Part shown: positions 45,227 to 54,324 of the stretch, piece after piece | Position numbering within the stretch: position 1 is the first letter of the stretch | How the letters are laid out: each line of letters starts with the position of its first letter | Assembly (NCBI RefSeq): GCF_001509555.1 | Contig: NZ_LMAS01000006.1 | Span: forward strand, 62,001-126,000 | Origin: Bacillus sp. FJAT-29937 | GTDB taxonomy: Bacteria; Bacillota; Bacilli; Bacillales; Cytobacillaceae | Direction of reading: 5' to 3' | Length of the DNA: 64,000 nucleotides | Made by a program: the position numbers and the translations under genes | Notes under the pieces: model-generated | What the model was told of the DNA's origin: nothing | The model's database searches: none | Seen by the model: the letters and a program-made list of their open reading frames with translations, nothing else

Positions 45227-46039
45227 ATGAAAGTGGGATTTGTTGGAACAGGGAATATGGCAAGCGCCATCATTAGAGGGATGATTAATAAAGAACATAC
45301 AAGGGCGAATGATATCTTTGTATTCGATGTAGATACGGAAAAGATGAATCAGTTTGTTAGGGAGACTGAAACGAATACATGTGCCTCCTGCGAAGAGTTG
45401 GTAGAATGTGCGGATATATTGGTTTTAGCGGTCAAACCGAACCAATTTGAGACCGTTTTAACACCATTGAAAGAGTGTATTCAAACAAGAAATCCACTGA
45501 TTGTTTCCATTGCAGCAGGAACTTCGATTGAAAAGATCCAAACGCTTACAGAGGCAGGAAGTGAGCTAGCCATTATTAGGGTCATGCCGAACGTAAATGC
45601 CATGATTGGTGAAGGGGCTGCAGCTGTTTGCGGGAATAAATCTGCTAGCCAGGAACAAGTGAATTTTGTTCTGGACATGTTTAATGCGATTGGCATGGCA
45701 ATTGAACTACCTGAGGAGCATTTCAGCACGTTTACAGCCATTGCTGGCAGCTCGCCTGCTTATGCGTATTTATTTATTGATTCCTTGGCCCGTGGCGCTG
45801 TGAAAAATGGGTTGCCGAAAGAGTTAGCCAATAAAATTGCCGCACAAGCTGTTTTAGGAAGCGCAAAGATGATTCTTGAAAGTGATGAGGACCCATGGGT
45901 GCATATTAATCGAGTCTGCTCTCCCGGCGGAACAACGGTAGCCGGCTTAGTGGCGTTAGAGGACCAAGCCTTTATCTCAACGGTGATCAAGGGTGTAGAT
46001 GCAACGATTAAAAGAGATGAGGAATTAATGGGAAAATAA
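45227..46039 (+). CDS. proC: pyrroline-5-carboxylate reductase
   Basis: A 270-residue enzyme that reduces 1-pyrroline-5-carboxylate to L-proline with NADPH, the last step of proline synthesis. The N-terminal Rossmann motif is GFVGTGNMASAIIRG, then VLAVKPNQ, VSIAAGTSIEKIQ and RVMPNVNAMIGEGAAAV; the C-terminal dimerisation and active-site part has AGSSPAYAYLFIDSL and VCSPGGTTVAGL. All are standard. ATG 45227 is 9 bases after AAGGAG; ATG 45221 is closer to the site. It follows the TRM11-like gene at short distance. Confidence 0.94.
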   Translation: MKVGFVGTGNMASAIIRGMINKEHTRANDIFVFDVDTEKMNQFVRETETNTCASCEELVECADILVLAVKPNQFETVLTPLKECIQTRNPLIVSIAAGTSIEKIQTLTEAGSELAIIRVMPNVNAMIGEGAAAVCGNKSASQEQVNFVLDMFNAIGMAIELPEEHFSTFTAIAGSSPAYAYLFIDSLARGAVKNGLPKELANKIAAQAVLGSAKMILESDEDPWVHINRVCSPGGTTVAGLVALEDQAFISTVIKGVDATIKRDEELMGK

Positions 46040-46116
46040 TTGTTGTAATAACACTTTTATTAGTAGTGAACATGGTAGGAGCTCAGGGTGTTGACTTTAC
46101 TAAAATAGGTAACTAT

Positions 46117-46331
46117 TAGCGGAAGGCGGTCCTCTCAAAAGTTTAAAGGACTCCCCTTCCGCTATTTGCGCAAAATCCCCCTATTTCCAACTGTTGCGGC
46201 CACCCATTCCGTTAATCGATGGAAATCATACATAAAATCCCTTCATTAGCCCTAATAGCGGAGCCTAAGTCCGATCAGCCTATGAATAATGGCATTTTTG
46301 TGAAATAAAGGAACCACTGTCCGCTAATTTC
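46117..46331 (-). repeat. dispersed modular repeat, family 2, copy E
   Basis: A more diverged copy in the opposite orientation. Modules include GGAACCACTGTCCGC at its right end, GCGGAGCCTAAGTCCG and ATTCCGTTAATCGATGGA, the last matching a stretch of copy A at 19680-19710 on the other strand. It lies in the 46040-46609 gap, where I see no gene. Confidence 0.7.
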
Positions 46332-46541
46332 TTCAGCCTGAAGAATTCGATGTATGAAGTGCTTACTCAGCCCTCTTTGAAAGCAAACTAAGAGAGTTCG
46401 TGTCAAAGTAAGCTTCGTTACTAGCTACCTCCATAAGAAAAGAATCATTACCAAGAATTCTTGTCATAAAGTTGTTTCTAGTGTAAGCACTGTGAAACCA
46501 AAATACGTTTAGCCTGTCCGATAAATACCACGGTAAAAAAG

Positions 46542-46570
46542 TGAAACTTTATTGAAAACTGCACAGTATA
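46542..46570 (+). promoter_or_regulatory. sigma-W-like promoter of the pspA operon
   Basis: TGAAAC (46542-46547) is followed after 17 bases by AGTATA (46565-46570). The sigma-W consensus is TGAAAC-N16/17-CGTA. The B. subtilis ydjF (pspA) operon is sigma-W dependent, which supports the call. Confidence 0.55.
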
Positions 46571-46609
46571 ATGTAGTAATGTTTTCCAAAAAGGGAGGAG
46601 CGAAATAAG

Positions 46610-47290
46610 ATGAGTATGATCACAAGGTTTAAGGATATTATGGCAAGCAATATTCATGCATTGTTGGATAAGGCAGAGAACCCTGAGAAGATGATTGATC
46701 AATATGTAAGAAACCTGAATAAGGATTTAGGGAAGGTAAAATCGGAAACGGCCTCGGTAATGGCTGAGGAGCAGCGGTCAAAAAGGGCATTACATGAGTG
46801 CCAAGAGGATATGGAGAAGATGGAACGCTACGCGGTAAAGGCACTAGAAGCAGGGAATGAAGGAGATGCGAGACGGTTTCTAGAGAAGAAAGCGGAATTG
46901 GCAGCGAGATTCTCTGAATTGCAGACTGCTTTCCAATTGGCTTCAGCGAACTCTCTGCAAATGAAGCAAATGCATGATAAGCTTGTCGCGGATATCGGCG
47001 AATTGGAATCGCGAAGGAATATGCTAAAGGCGAAGTGGTCAGTGGCAAAAACCCAAGAACGAATGAATAAGCTCGGAGCTTCAGCTGCCCAATCAGGACA
47101 GTCGATCTCTGCATTTGACCGAATGGAAGAAAAGGTTAATCGCGCATTAGATGAATCGAAAGCCATGGCCGAACTAAATGCGGGCCCGAAGGATGATATT
47201 GCAGACTTAGCAGCGAAATATGAAGAAAAGGGCAGTGACAGTAACATTGATCGTGAGCTTTCGGCACTGAAAGAAAGGATGAATAAATAA
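46610..47290 (+). CDS. pspA: PspA/IM30 family membrane-stress protein
   Basis: A 226-residue, almost fully helical protein of the PspA/IM30/Vipp1 (ESCRT-III-like) family. The first amphipathic helix is MSMITRFKDIMASNIHALLDKAENPEKMIDQ (in parts), which binds membranes, followed by long coiled coils rich in Glu, Lys and Ala. It binds stressed membranes and helps stabilise them. GGGAGGAGC lies before the ATG. It heads a four-gene block with ydjG-, ydjH- and ydjI-like genes in the same order as B. subtilis ydjFGHI, where YdjI is needed to bring PspA to the membrane. A sigma-W-like promoter lies upstream. Confidence 0.93.
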   Translation: MSMITRFKDIMASNIHALLDKAENPEKMIDQYVRNLNKDLGKVKSETASVMAEEQRSKRALHECQEDMEKMERYAVKALEAGNEGDARRFLEKKAELAARFSELQTAFQLASANSLQMKQMHDKLVADIGELESRRNMLKAKWSVAKTQERMNKLGASAAQSGQSISAFDRMEEKVNRALDESKAMAELNAGPKDDIADLAAKYEEKGSDSNIDRELSALKERMNK

Positions 47291-47312
47291 GGTTGTGGGC
47301 GCGAGAGGCTTT

Positions 47313-47404
47313 CCATTGCCCGGAAGAGCACTTTTTTAACTTTTGCGGTAAAAGGCCTGAATGTTCATTACCCGGCAGAGCACCTTTTTCCTTTTCGCGG
47401 TAAA
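47313..47404 (+). repeat. two-copy direct repeat between pspA and ydjG
   Basis: ATTGCCCGGAAGAGCACTTT (47314) and ATTACCCGGCAGAGCACC (47367) begin two similar units, each ending in GCGGTAAA, at an offset of about 53 bases. Both lie after the pspA stop. T-rich stretches follow each CCGG-AGAGCAC core. Confidence 0.6.
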
Positions 47405-47500
47405 TGAAAAACATTTTCCTTGTCCACAAGTTCCTCCTTTTGCCTTTTTGAGTAAATCGTGTAGGACAAAGAACCTGAGTATAAAAGAGGTGAGGAGAGC

Positions 47501-48529
47501 GTGATTTTTCACTATAAATGCCCGAGCTGTGGGAGTGATATGAGCTTTGATGCTGATTCAGGCGAATTATCCTGTCCGAGCTGCGGCAGACAAGAGAGCA
47601 TCGAAAATTATCCAGAAGAGTTGAGGAGAGCCACGTTTTCAGAGGATGAGACAAATGAATATCATTGTGAGAATTGTGGGGCCGTTTTAATGACAACAGC
47701 TGAGACGGCTGCCACAAGCTGCAGTTTTTGCGGGGCGGGTGTGGTCATTGCGGACCGGCTATCAGGTCATCTTGCCCCTGCCAAGGTGATTCCTTTTACA
47801 ATCAGTAAGGAAGAGGCGACTGAGGCCTTTAAAAAATGGTGCAGAAAAGGGCTTCTTACGCCGAAAGGTTTCATGATTGCAGACCGAATCAAGAGTATAA
47901 CAGGCATGTATGTGCCTTTTTGGTTATTCGATCTGAATAGCAAGGTTCAGGTGAATGCCACTTGCACGAAGGTCAGAACCTACACAAAAGGGGACTATAT
48001 TTATACGGAAACGAGTTATTATGACGTTTTCCGTGATATAAACCTTGATTACGTCAAAATCCCAGTGGATGCATCGGAAAAAATGCATGATGACTTAATG
48101 GATAAATTGGAGCCATACCCATATGAGCAGCTAAAGGAATTTAAAACTCCTTATTTGGCTGGATTTATTGCGGAAAAATATAATTATACGGATGAAGAAC
48201 TGCTTCCAAGGGCGAAGGATAAAATAAGCGACTATGTTGAGTCCTATGTTCGTTCAACATTTTCGGGCTATCAATCAGTCAATTATAAGAATAAGCAAAT
48301 TGATACGAGAAATGTAAGCAGTTATTATGTTTTACTGCCTATGTGGATGGTCAGCTATGATTTCAATCAAGCCGAGCATGTTTTTGCGATGAATGGGCAA
48401 ACAGGAAAAGTGGTCGGCAAACCGCCCATTAGTTCAGGCAAAGTGGCTATGTGGTTTAGCGGGATTGCCGCCGGAACCTTTGTCGCCCTTAAATGTGCTT
48501 CCTATTTGATGGGAGGTGGCTTTTGGTGA
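47501..48529 (+). CDS. ydjG: TFIIB-type zinc-ribbon membrane-associated protein, YdjG-like
   Basis: A 342-residue protein. Two zinc ribbons open it: Cys7, Cys10, Cys24, Cys27 (YKCPSC...LSCPSC) and Cys56, Cys59, Cys74, Cys77 (HCENC...SCSFC). A long globular part follows with GMYVPFWLFD, YYDVFRDINLDYVKIP and YYVLLPMWMVSYDF, then a C-terminal hydrophobic helix (about 313-335). This is the plan of B. subtilis YdjG, which with YdjH is part of the YdjGHI-PspA membrane complex. GTG 47501 follows GTGAGGAG. Its stop overlaps the next gene by four bases (GTGA), so they are coupled. Confidence 0.85.
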   Translation: MIFHYKCPSCGSDMSFDADSGELSCPSCGRQESIENYPEELRRATFSEDETNEYHCENCGAVLMTTAETAATSCSFCGAGVVIADRLSGHLAPAKVIPFTISKEEATEAFKKWCRKGLLTPKGFMIADRIKSITGMYVPFWLFDLNSKVQVNATCTKVRTYTKGDYIYTETSYYDVFRDINLDYVKIPVDASEKMHDDLMDKLEPYPYEQLKEFKTPYLAGFIAEKYNYTDEELLPRAKDKISDYVESYVRSTFSGYQSVNYKNKQIDTRNVSSYYVLLPMWMVSYDFNQAEHVFAMNGQTGKVVGKPPISSGKVAMWFSGIAAGTFVALKCASYLMGGGFW

Positions 48530-49323
48530 GAGGAAGTTGTGTAAACAAACGATGTCTCTTTTTCTTTTTCGCCGCCATACTTCTGCTGCTCCCGTGGGAG
48601 TTATCAGCCAAAGCAGAGTCACTTAATCAGACGCAATATATTTATGATTACGCTGAGCTGCTAACGGAGGAGGAGGTGGCTGAATTAGAATCGTTGGCAA
48701 GGAAACTCGGGGAGGAAAGAAATACGGCCTTTCTAGTCATAACGGCTAATGGGACGGAAGGGAAGGACATCGTTCCATTTGTGGAGGATTTCTATGATGA
48801 GCAGGCTCCCGGCTATGACCAGCCGCATGGAAATACGGCAATATTAACGATTGATATGCAGGAAAGAGATGTGTATTTGGCAGGATTTAAAAAGGCGGAG
48901 CAGTATTTAGATAGCGGGCGTCTTGATCGGATTCGAAATAAAATTACCCCTGATTTATCGGAAGGCCAATATTATCAAGCCTTTTCAACGTTTATCTACA
49001 CGGCCCATCAGTACATGGGATATGAGCCAGGTGTGAATCCGGAAAACCTGCTTTTTAAATGGTGGTTTCAATTGGCGGCAGCCTTACTTACAGCCGGAAT
49101 CATTGTGATGATTATGGGCTATCGCACAGGCGGCAGGATCACGGTAAATGCAAGGACTTATATGGATAGTTCCCGATCCGGAGTGCTAAACCAGTACGAT
49201 CATTTTGTGAGAAAAACCGTGACGAAGCAAAAGAAGCCGTCCTCCAATTCAGGCGGCGGTGGAGGCGGTGGCGGAATCAGCAGGGGAGGTCACTCGCATA
49301 GCGGAAGCAGAGGCAAGTTCTAA
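48526..49323 (+). CDS. ydjH: TPM domain membrane protein, YdjH-like
   Basis: A 265-residue protein with a signal peptide or first anchor (about residues 8-30, LFFFFAAILLLLPWELSAKA), an extracytoplasmic TPM (TLP18.3/Psb32/MOLO-1) domain (about 36-165; YIYDYAELLTEEEVAELESL and TAILTIDMQERDVYLAG), a second membrane helix (about 182-202) and a cytoplasmic tail ending in a Gly-rich run of eight glycines and HSHSGSRGKF. The plan matches YdjH. GTG 48526 overlaps the ydjG stop; GGGAGG lies 9 bases upstream. It should act with the flanking YdjG and YdjI proteins. Confidence 0.84.
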   Translation: MRGSCVNKRCLFFFFAAILLLLPWELSAKAESLNQTQYIYDYAELLTEEEVAELESLARKLGEERNTAFLVITANGTEGKDIVPFVEDFYDEQAPGYDQPHGNTAILTIDMQERDVYLAGFKKAEQYLDSGRLDRIRNKITPDLSEGQYYQAFSTFIYTAHQYMGYEPGVNPENLLFKWWFQLAAALLTAGIIVMIMGYRTGGRITVNARTYMDSSRSGVLNQYDHFVRKTVTKQKKPSSNSGGGGGGGGISRGGHSHSGSRGKF

Positions 49324-49359
49324 GGCAACTTAGTAATAGAGGAAAGGAGCAAATAATCG

Positions 49360-50355
49360 ATGTCTTTTTTTAGAAACCAATTTGCAAATGTAGTGGAATG
49401 GCAAGAATTTAGAGAGGATATGATTTTTTACAAATGGAGCAATCGGGAGATTAAAAAGGGGAGCAAATTGATTATTCGCCCAGGTCAGGATGCGATCTTC
49501 TTTAATAATGGAAAAATCGAAGGGGTATTTCGTGATGAGGGTGAGTATGATATCGAATCGCAGATCATTCCCTTTTTATCGACATTAAAGGGGTTCAGGT
49601 TTGGGTTTAACAGTGGCATGCGTGTAGAAGTGCTGTTTGTGAACACGAAGGAGTTTATTGAAAAGTGGGGAACGAAAAATGCGATTAATATCCCAACGCT
49701 AGGGCTCCCGGGCGGCATGCCGATTCGTGCGAACGGCACATTTCATTTTAAAGTAAATGATTATGTAGCCTTAATTGACCAAATAGCAGGAGTCCGCGAG
49801 CAATATATCGTAGAGGATGTCAAAATACGGATTACTTCGATCCTTGATCAGCTCCTGATGAAATGGATTTCAAGAGAAGGGAAGGATATGTTCAATCTCC
49901 AATCCAATTCCTTTGAAATTTCTAAAGGGATCCAGGAAGATTTAGATATGCAGATGATCAAGAGCGGCATCACAATCACAGGCTTTAATGTCATGAGCTT
50001 CAGCTATCCGAAGGAAATTCAAGATATGATTAATAAAAATGCTTCACATGGAATGGTCGGCAATGTTGAGCGGTACCAGCAGATTTCCATAACGGACGGC
50101 ATGGCTTCAGGAAAAATGAGCGGGGGGGGAGTGGCGTCCGATATGGCTGGGATGATGATGGGGATGAATATCGCGGGCAAAATGCTGAATCAAATGAATC
50201 AGCAGGGCCAAGGTCAGCCTGCCTCCTCTCAAAATGCACAATCACCTTCACAATCGAATGGCGGTGAGCAAAAAAGACCTAATTTTTGCCCTAATTGTGG
50301 GACAAAAACGGGTGAAGGCAATTTCTGCTCCAACTGTGGGCAAAAGCTTGTTTAA
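49360..50355 (+). CDS. ydjI: SPFH domain protein with C-terminal zinc ribbon, YdjI-like
   Basis: A 331-residue protein. The SPFH/virion-core-like domain covers about 30-240 (LIIRPGQDAIFFNNGKIEG, FVNTKEFIEKWGTKNAINIP, GITITGFNVMSFSYPKEIQ), followed by a Met/Gly/Gln-rich linker and a zinc ribbon at the C-terminus with FCPNCG and FCSNCGQKL. This is the domain order of B. subtilis YdjI, which recruits PspA to the YdjGH membrane proteins under membrane stress. AAAGGAG lies before the ATG, and the gene follows ydjH by 36 bases in one operon. A G+C-rich hairpin lies shortly after the stop. Confidence 0.87.
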   Translation: MSFFRNQFANVVEWQEFREDMIFYKWSNREIKKGSKLIIRPGQDAIFFNNGKIEGVFRDEGEYDIESQIIPFLSTLKGFRFGFNSGMRVEVLFVNTKEFIEKWGTKNAINIPTLGLPGGMPIRANGTFHFKVNDYVALIDQIAGVREQYIVEDVKIRITSILDQLLMKWISREGKDMFNLQSNSFEISKGIQEDLDMQMIKSGITITGFNVMSFSYPKEIQDMINKNASHGMVGNVERYQQISITDGMASGKMSGGGVASDMAGMMMGMNIAGKMLNQMNQQGQGQPASSQNAQSPSQSNGGEQKRPNFCPNCGTKTGEGNFCSNCGQKLV

Positions 50356-50620
50356 GCGGGCGGGGACCTCTTTAAAAAGTTGGGCTATTTTATAAAGAGG
50401 GGTTGCCCGTTAAGACAGAGCTAAGTTATAGAGGGTCATGGGCTAGTCCTCATGACCCGCGTAATAAGTGAATGACCATACGGTTTTTAAAAAATATTGG
50501 TTTGGGTATAAAAACCAATTTATTCGTATTCTCAATACTAGCCTAGGAATGAACTAGCATTTTACAACTCCCGACATACCATATTATGTGCATGTCAATT
50601 TTGATTGAAGGGAGTATGAA

Positions 50621-51544
50621 ATGATTAAAGTTCTTTTTATCACTCGTGATTTTAGCCAATATGTAGAACGAAATACATTTTATTTAACGAATGAATTACG
50701 AAAATGGATGGATGTAATCGAATGGTTCGAACCTGGAGACATTCATGAAATCCTTAGAAAAATACGTGAAAAGCCTGATTTCATCCTGCTTAATGATTTA
50801 AGGGATTCTAGATGTCCGGCCATTTCTGGGCTCTCAACGCTCAAAATCCCTTTTGGAATCATTATGCATGATCTGCATTGGGAAGTGGAAAAACGAAAGA
50901 AATTTATTGAGGAATCAAAGGTTAAATATATATTTAGCATCTATAGAGACCCCTTTTTAAGGAAGTTTCCGGAATATAGAGACCGCATGTACTGGCTCCC
51001 GCATTTCTTCAATCCGGCTATTTTCAAGGATTATCATTTAAAAAAGGATATCGATTACCTCCTATTAGGGAAAATGGCGTCGTATTACCCATTAAGAAAA
51101 AAGATCGTGAAAACGATGAAAGGAATCCCTGGTTTTGTTTATCGCGAACATCCAGGCTATCGCAATATAAGTGAAGGGGAAGAAAAGGCTCTTGTCGGAG
51201 ATAACTATGCGAGAGAAATTAATCGCGCCAAAATTTTTTTCACATGTGATTCAACCCTCCATTATCCCATTATCAAGTATTATGAAGTGTTAGCGTGCAA
51301 CACCTTATTACTTGCCCCTTCCTTAAAGGAACTAACGGATTTAGGTTTTATTCCTGGGCAGCACTTTGTGGAAATTAATAAGGATAATTTTTTAGAAAAG
51401 GCTAAGTATTACTTAGATCATGAAGAAGATCGGAAGCAAATAGCGCGGACAGGCTATGAGATGGTTCATAAAAATCATACGGTGTCTATACGTGCAGTCC
51501 AGCTAGTTTCCTATATTAAAAAAATTCTAGGCAAGTTGGCTTAA
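50621..51544 (+). CDS. CgeB-like glycosyltransferase
   Basis: A 307-residue protein of the CgeB/glycosyltransferase group with a GT-B-like end domain (Glyco_trans_1_2 type). The N-terminal half has KPDFILLNDLRDSRC and FGIIMHDLHWEVEKR, the C-terminal half has IDYLLLGKMASYYPLR, FFTCDSTLHYPIIKYYEVLACNTLLLAP and the final LEKAKYYLDHEEDRKQIA, which is the usual CgeB signature. B. subtilis CgeB is a spore-crust maturation protein, and similar enzymes glycosylate spore or surface proteins. GAAGGGAG precedes the ATG. It is a single gene with no glycan cluster around it. Confidence 0.83.
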   Translation: MIKVLFITRDFSQYVERNTFYLTNELRKWMDVIEWFEPGDIHEILRKIREKPDFILLNDLRDSRCPAISGLSTLKIPFGIIMHDLHWEVEKRKKFIEESKVKYIFSIYRDPFLRKFPEYRDRMYWLPHFFNPAIFKDYHLKKDIDYLLLGKMASYYPLRKKIVKTMKGIPGFVYREHPGYRNISEGEEKALVGDNYAREINRAKIFFTCDSTLHYPIIKYYEVLACNTLLLAPSLKELTDLGFIPGQHFVEINKDNFLEKAKYYLDHEEDRKQIARTGYEMVHKNHTVSIRAVQLVSYIKKILGKLA

Positions 51545-51606
51545 ACCGGACAGGCTGGCGAAATGTAGGGAAATAGGGAAACAAGATCGCTGAAGTTTCC
51601 CCGTTT

Positions 51607-52482
51607 TTATTCCTTTACCAGCATTTTTAATAGCTCTTTCAATGCAAATGAATGGTAAGCTCCTTTTTTTGTAATAATTCCAAGCTTCCACAATAGGGTG
51701 GAGTTTTCGAGAGGAATAATTTTGACATTCCGGTTAGATTGTTTATTAAATATCGATTTAGGCAAGAGTGTAATTCCAAGATTCGATGAGACCAGTTCGA
51801 GAATGAGATCCCATTGCGAGCTTTGGTAGGAAATAGCGGGGGTAAACCCTGCTTTTTTGCATGCATCTTTTATATAGTCATGTAAGGTAAAGTCTTCTGA
51901 AAAAATGATAAACCTTTCATCCTTTAATTCAAGTAAGGATACTGATTTTCTGCCCGCAAGCTTATGATCCTCCTGGATATACAACACAAATTCATCTTGT
52001 ATGAAGGGGTAAATATTAAATTTCTCCTCATTGGCCGGCAATACAACAATGCCAAGATCTATTTCGCCATTTTCAATTAATGACCCAATCAGCTTGGCGC
52101 CATGTTCGATTAATTCAAGCGAAACCTTTGGATATTGCTTGTTAAAATCGCTGGCGATTTTCGGAAAAAACAAGGTTCCTATAAGCGGGGGAATGCCAAT
52201 TTTAATTTCTCCCGAAGCAATATCCCTTAATTCATCTAAATGGACATTTAATTCGTTTAAGGTAGCGAGAACTTTTTGGCTGTGTTGAAAAACAATTTTT
52301 CCTGCATCTGTGAGATGTAAATGCCTGGTTGAACGATCAAATAGTGTAACTTGCAGCTCTTCCTCTAATTTTTTGACAGCTTTGCTTAAGGAAGGCTGTG
52401 TTAAGTAGGAATGGGCAGCTGCTTTCGTAAAGCTTTTGTGGACAGCCACTTCAATAAAAGACTTTAAGTCTTGCAGTTCCAT
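51607..52482 (-). CDS. LysR family transcriptional regulator
   Basis: A 291-residue regulator with winged helix-turn-helix (1-60: LQDLKSFIEVAVHKSFTKAAAHSYLTQPSLSKAVKKLEEEL, cited for its plan) and a two-lobed effector domain (about 90-285; GEIKIGIPPLIGTLFFPKIA). AGGAGGCATCT precedes ATG 52482. It is divergent from scoA-scoB, with about 230 bases between start codons, so it probably controls ketone-body or acetoacetate use (inference). The sigma-54-like site in the same gap would instead need an enhancer-binding protein, which is not encoded here. Confidence 0.88.
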   Translation of the reverse strand: MELQDLKSFIEVAVHKSFTKAAAHSYLTQPSLSKAVKKLEEELQVTLFDRSTRHLHLTDAGKIVFQHSQKVLATLNELNVHLDELRDIASGEIKIGIPPLIGTLFFPKIASDFNKQYPKVSLELIEHGAKLIGSLIENGEIDLGIVVLPANEEKFNIYPFIQDEFVLYIQEDHKLAGRKSVSLLELKDERFIIFSEDFTLHDYIKDACKKAGFTPAISYQSSQWDLILELVSSNLGITLLPKSIFNKQSNRNVKIIPLENSTLLWKLGIITKKGAYHSFALKELLKMLVKE

Positions 52483-52626
52483 AGATGCCTCCTATTTATT
52501 CCGATTATTCATAGTTTATATTCGATTTATTCATTTTACTTATAGTAATGATGGCTGTAAAGTATTAATTAGATAATTGATTTGTGAATTTTCAAAATAT
52601 TTTCCTTTTGACATTGGTGAAGGCGC

Positions 52627-52641
52627 GGCTCGAACCTTGCA
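52627..52641 (+). promoter_or_regulatory. sigma-54 (SigL)-like -24/-12 promoter of scoAB
   Basis: GGCTCGAACCTTGCA has GG and GC separated by 10 bases and matches TGGCACGNNNNTTGCW at all but two positions. The -12 element also lies inside a small inverted repeat, CGAACC-TTGCAAT-GGTTCG. It is about 70 bases before the scoA start. Confidence 0.45.
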
Positions 52642-52712
52642 ATGGTTCGTCTCATATTAGCCCAGTCAAGGCGCTGTAGCCATTAATGATAAACTTAAAG
52701 GGGATTGAAGCA

Positions 52713-53402
52713 ATGAAAACCATACTTACATCATTTTCTGAAGCTGTAAAGGACATTAACGATGGTGCGACCATTATGGTTGGGGGCTTTGGTTTAGTCG
52801 GAATTCCAGAAAATTTAATTCTGGCATTGGTGCAAACAGGAGTAAAGGATCTTACCGTTATCTCCAATAACTGCGGCGTTGATGATTGGGGCCTCGGTTT
52901 GCTTTTAAAAAACAAACAGATCAAAAAGATGGTTGGTTCCTATGTAGGGGAAAACAAGGAATTCGAACGGCAGGTGCTTTCCGGTGAAATTGAGGTAGAG
53001 CTTGTCCCACAAGGAACGCTGGCAGAACGAATTCGAGCGGGCGGAGCGGGAATACCAGCTTTCTATACGCCCGCCGGGGTGGGAACACCTATTGCAGAAG
53101 GAAAAGAGGTCCGCGAGTTTGACGGGAAAGCTTACCTGCTTGAAAGAGGGATGACAGCAGACTTTTCCTTAGTTCGGGCTTCCGTCGGGGATAAGATGGG
53201 CAATCTTGTATATAACAAAACGGCCCGAAATTTCAATCCGATGATTGCTGCCGCTGGAAAAATAACAATCGCTGAAGTGGAGAAATTAGTTGAGGTTGGG
53301 GAACTGGATCCCGATCAAATTCACACACCTAGTATTTATGTTCAAGCCATAATTGTTGGAAATCAAGAGAAGAAGATTGAGAGACTAACAGTTCAAAAAT
53401 AG
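52713..53402 (+). CDS. scoA: succinyl-CoA:3-ketoacid CoA-transferase subunit A
   Basis: A 229-residue alpha subunit of a class I CoA transferase. The start [15 protein letters not shown] is the family motif, and [32 protein letters not shown] and [11 protein letters not shown] are as expected for ScoA. With ScoB it moves CoA from succinyl-CoA to acetoacetate, feeding ketone bodies into acetyl-CoA. ATG 52713 follows AAGGGG; a longer frame begins at 52686 without family sequence. scoB begins 18 bases after its stop, so they form an operon. Confidence 0.93.
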   Translation: MKTILTSFSEAVKDINDGATIMVGGFGLVGIPENLILALVQTGVKDLTVISNNCGVDDWGLGLLLKNKQIKKMVGSYVGENKEFERQVLSGEIEVELVPQGTLAERIRAGGAGIPAFYTPAGVGTPIAEGKEVREFDGKAYLLERGMTADFSLVRASVGDKMGNLVYNKTARNFNPMIAAAGKITIAEVEKLVEVGELDPDQIHTPSIYVQAIIVGNQEKKIERLTVQK

Positions 53403-53420
53403 AAGAAAGGAGTGAAGATG

Positions 53421-54083
53421 ATGTCCAAAACATCAACGAGGGAAAAAATCGCTAGACGTGCTGAAAAGGAAATTGAAAGCGGATTCTACGTGAATTTAGG
53501 TATTGGCATTCCAACGATGGTTGCCAATTATATTCCAGAAGGAAAGCAGGTCGTTTTACAATCGGAAAATGGGCTGCTAGGGATTGGGCCTTATCCAACA
53601 GAAGACGAGGTCGATCCTGATTTAATCAATGCCGGAAAGGAAACCGTTACAGCCATTAAAGGAGCTTCATACTTCACTAGCGCTGAATCATTTGCGATGA
53701 TTCGCGGAGGCCATATTGATATCGCCATTCTCGGCGGAATGGAGGTTTCTGTGAAGGGTGACCTTGCCAACTGGATGATCCCTGGGAAAATGATTAAAGG
53801 GATGGGAGGCGCAATGGATCTCGTGCATGGTGCCAAAAAAATTATCGTCATTATGGACCATGTGAATAAAGATGGGCAGCCGAAGATTTTAAATGAGTGT
53901 TCCTTACCGTTAACAGGAATGGGCGTTGTCAACCGCATTATTACGGACCGTGCCGTGATTGACGTAACTGAGGGTGGCTTGAAATTAGTGGAAGTAGCTA
54001 AGGGCTACACGATTGAAGATATTGTCAACGTGACGGAACCGAAGCTTGAGATCGCTGATGATGTGAAGCTCGAGGCATTTTAA
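53421..54083 (+). CDS. scoB: succinyl-CoA:3-ketoacid CoA-transferase subunit B
   Basis: A 220-residue beta subunit. The catalytic Glu49 is in [13 protein letters not shown], which forms the acyl-CoA thioester, and [38 protein letters not shown] and [10 protein letters not shown] are the standard motifs. The start is ATG 53421, 8 bases after AAAGGAG; ATG 53418 is nearly as good. It works as a heteromer with ScoA and ends at a strong terminator at 54098. Confidence 0.94.
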   Translation: MSKTSTREKIARRAEKEIESGFYVNLGIGIPTMVANYIPEGKQVVLQSENGLLGIGPYPTEDEVDPDLINAGKETVTAIKGASYFTSAESFAMIRGGHIDIAILGGMEVSVKGDLANWMIPGKMIKGMGGAMDLVHGAKKIIVIMDHVNKDGQPKILNECSLPLTGMGVVNRIITDRAVIDVTEGGLKLVEVAKGYTIEDIVNVTEPKLEIADDVKLEAF

Positions 54084-54097
54084 TGATATGTAAAATT

Positions 54098-54127
54098 GGG
54101 AAAGGGATTAAACCCTTTCCTTTTTTG
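54098..54127 (+). terminator. intrinsic terminator of scoAB
   Basis: GGGAAAGGG pairs with CCCTTTCC with a short loop, followed by six T residues. Confidence 0.85.
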
Positions 54128-54324
54128 TATCCCGATGATAAAGACATTCCCCCAACCTGCAGAATTTGACTCCCCGTCTCCAAGAAGTTAGGCATGACGG
54201 GGTACAAAACTACATAAATTTATAAAATAGGGAAGATTTAGTACTTTCGATTCATTATAATAGAATGAGTGGGACCAAAGTATCAGGATTTTCAATATGA
54301 TTTGAAAGGTTGGGATAACCCCAT

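Noticed and set aside
52620..52660. GGTTCGAGCC on the minus strand as a tRNA T-arm
   Set aside because: The flanking bases do not form T-stem or acceptor pairs and no anticodon arm exists, so it is not a tRNA.
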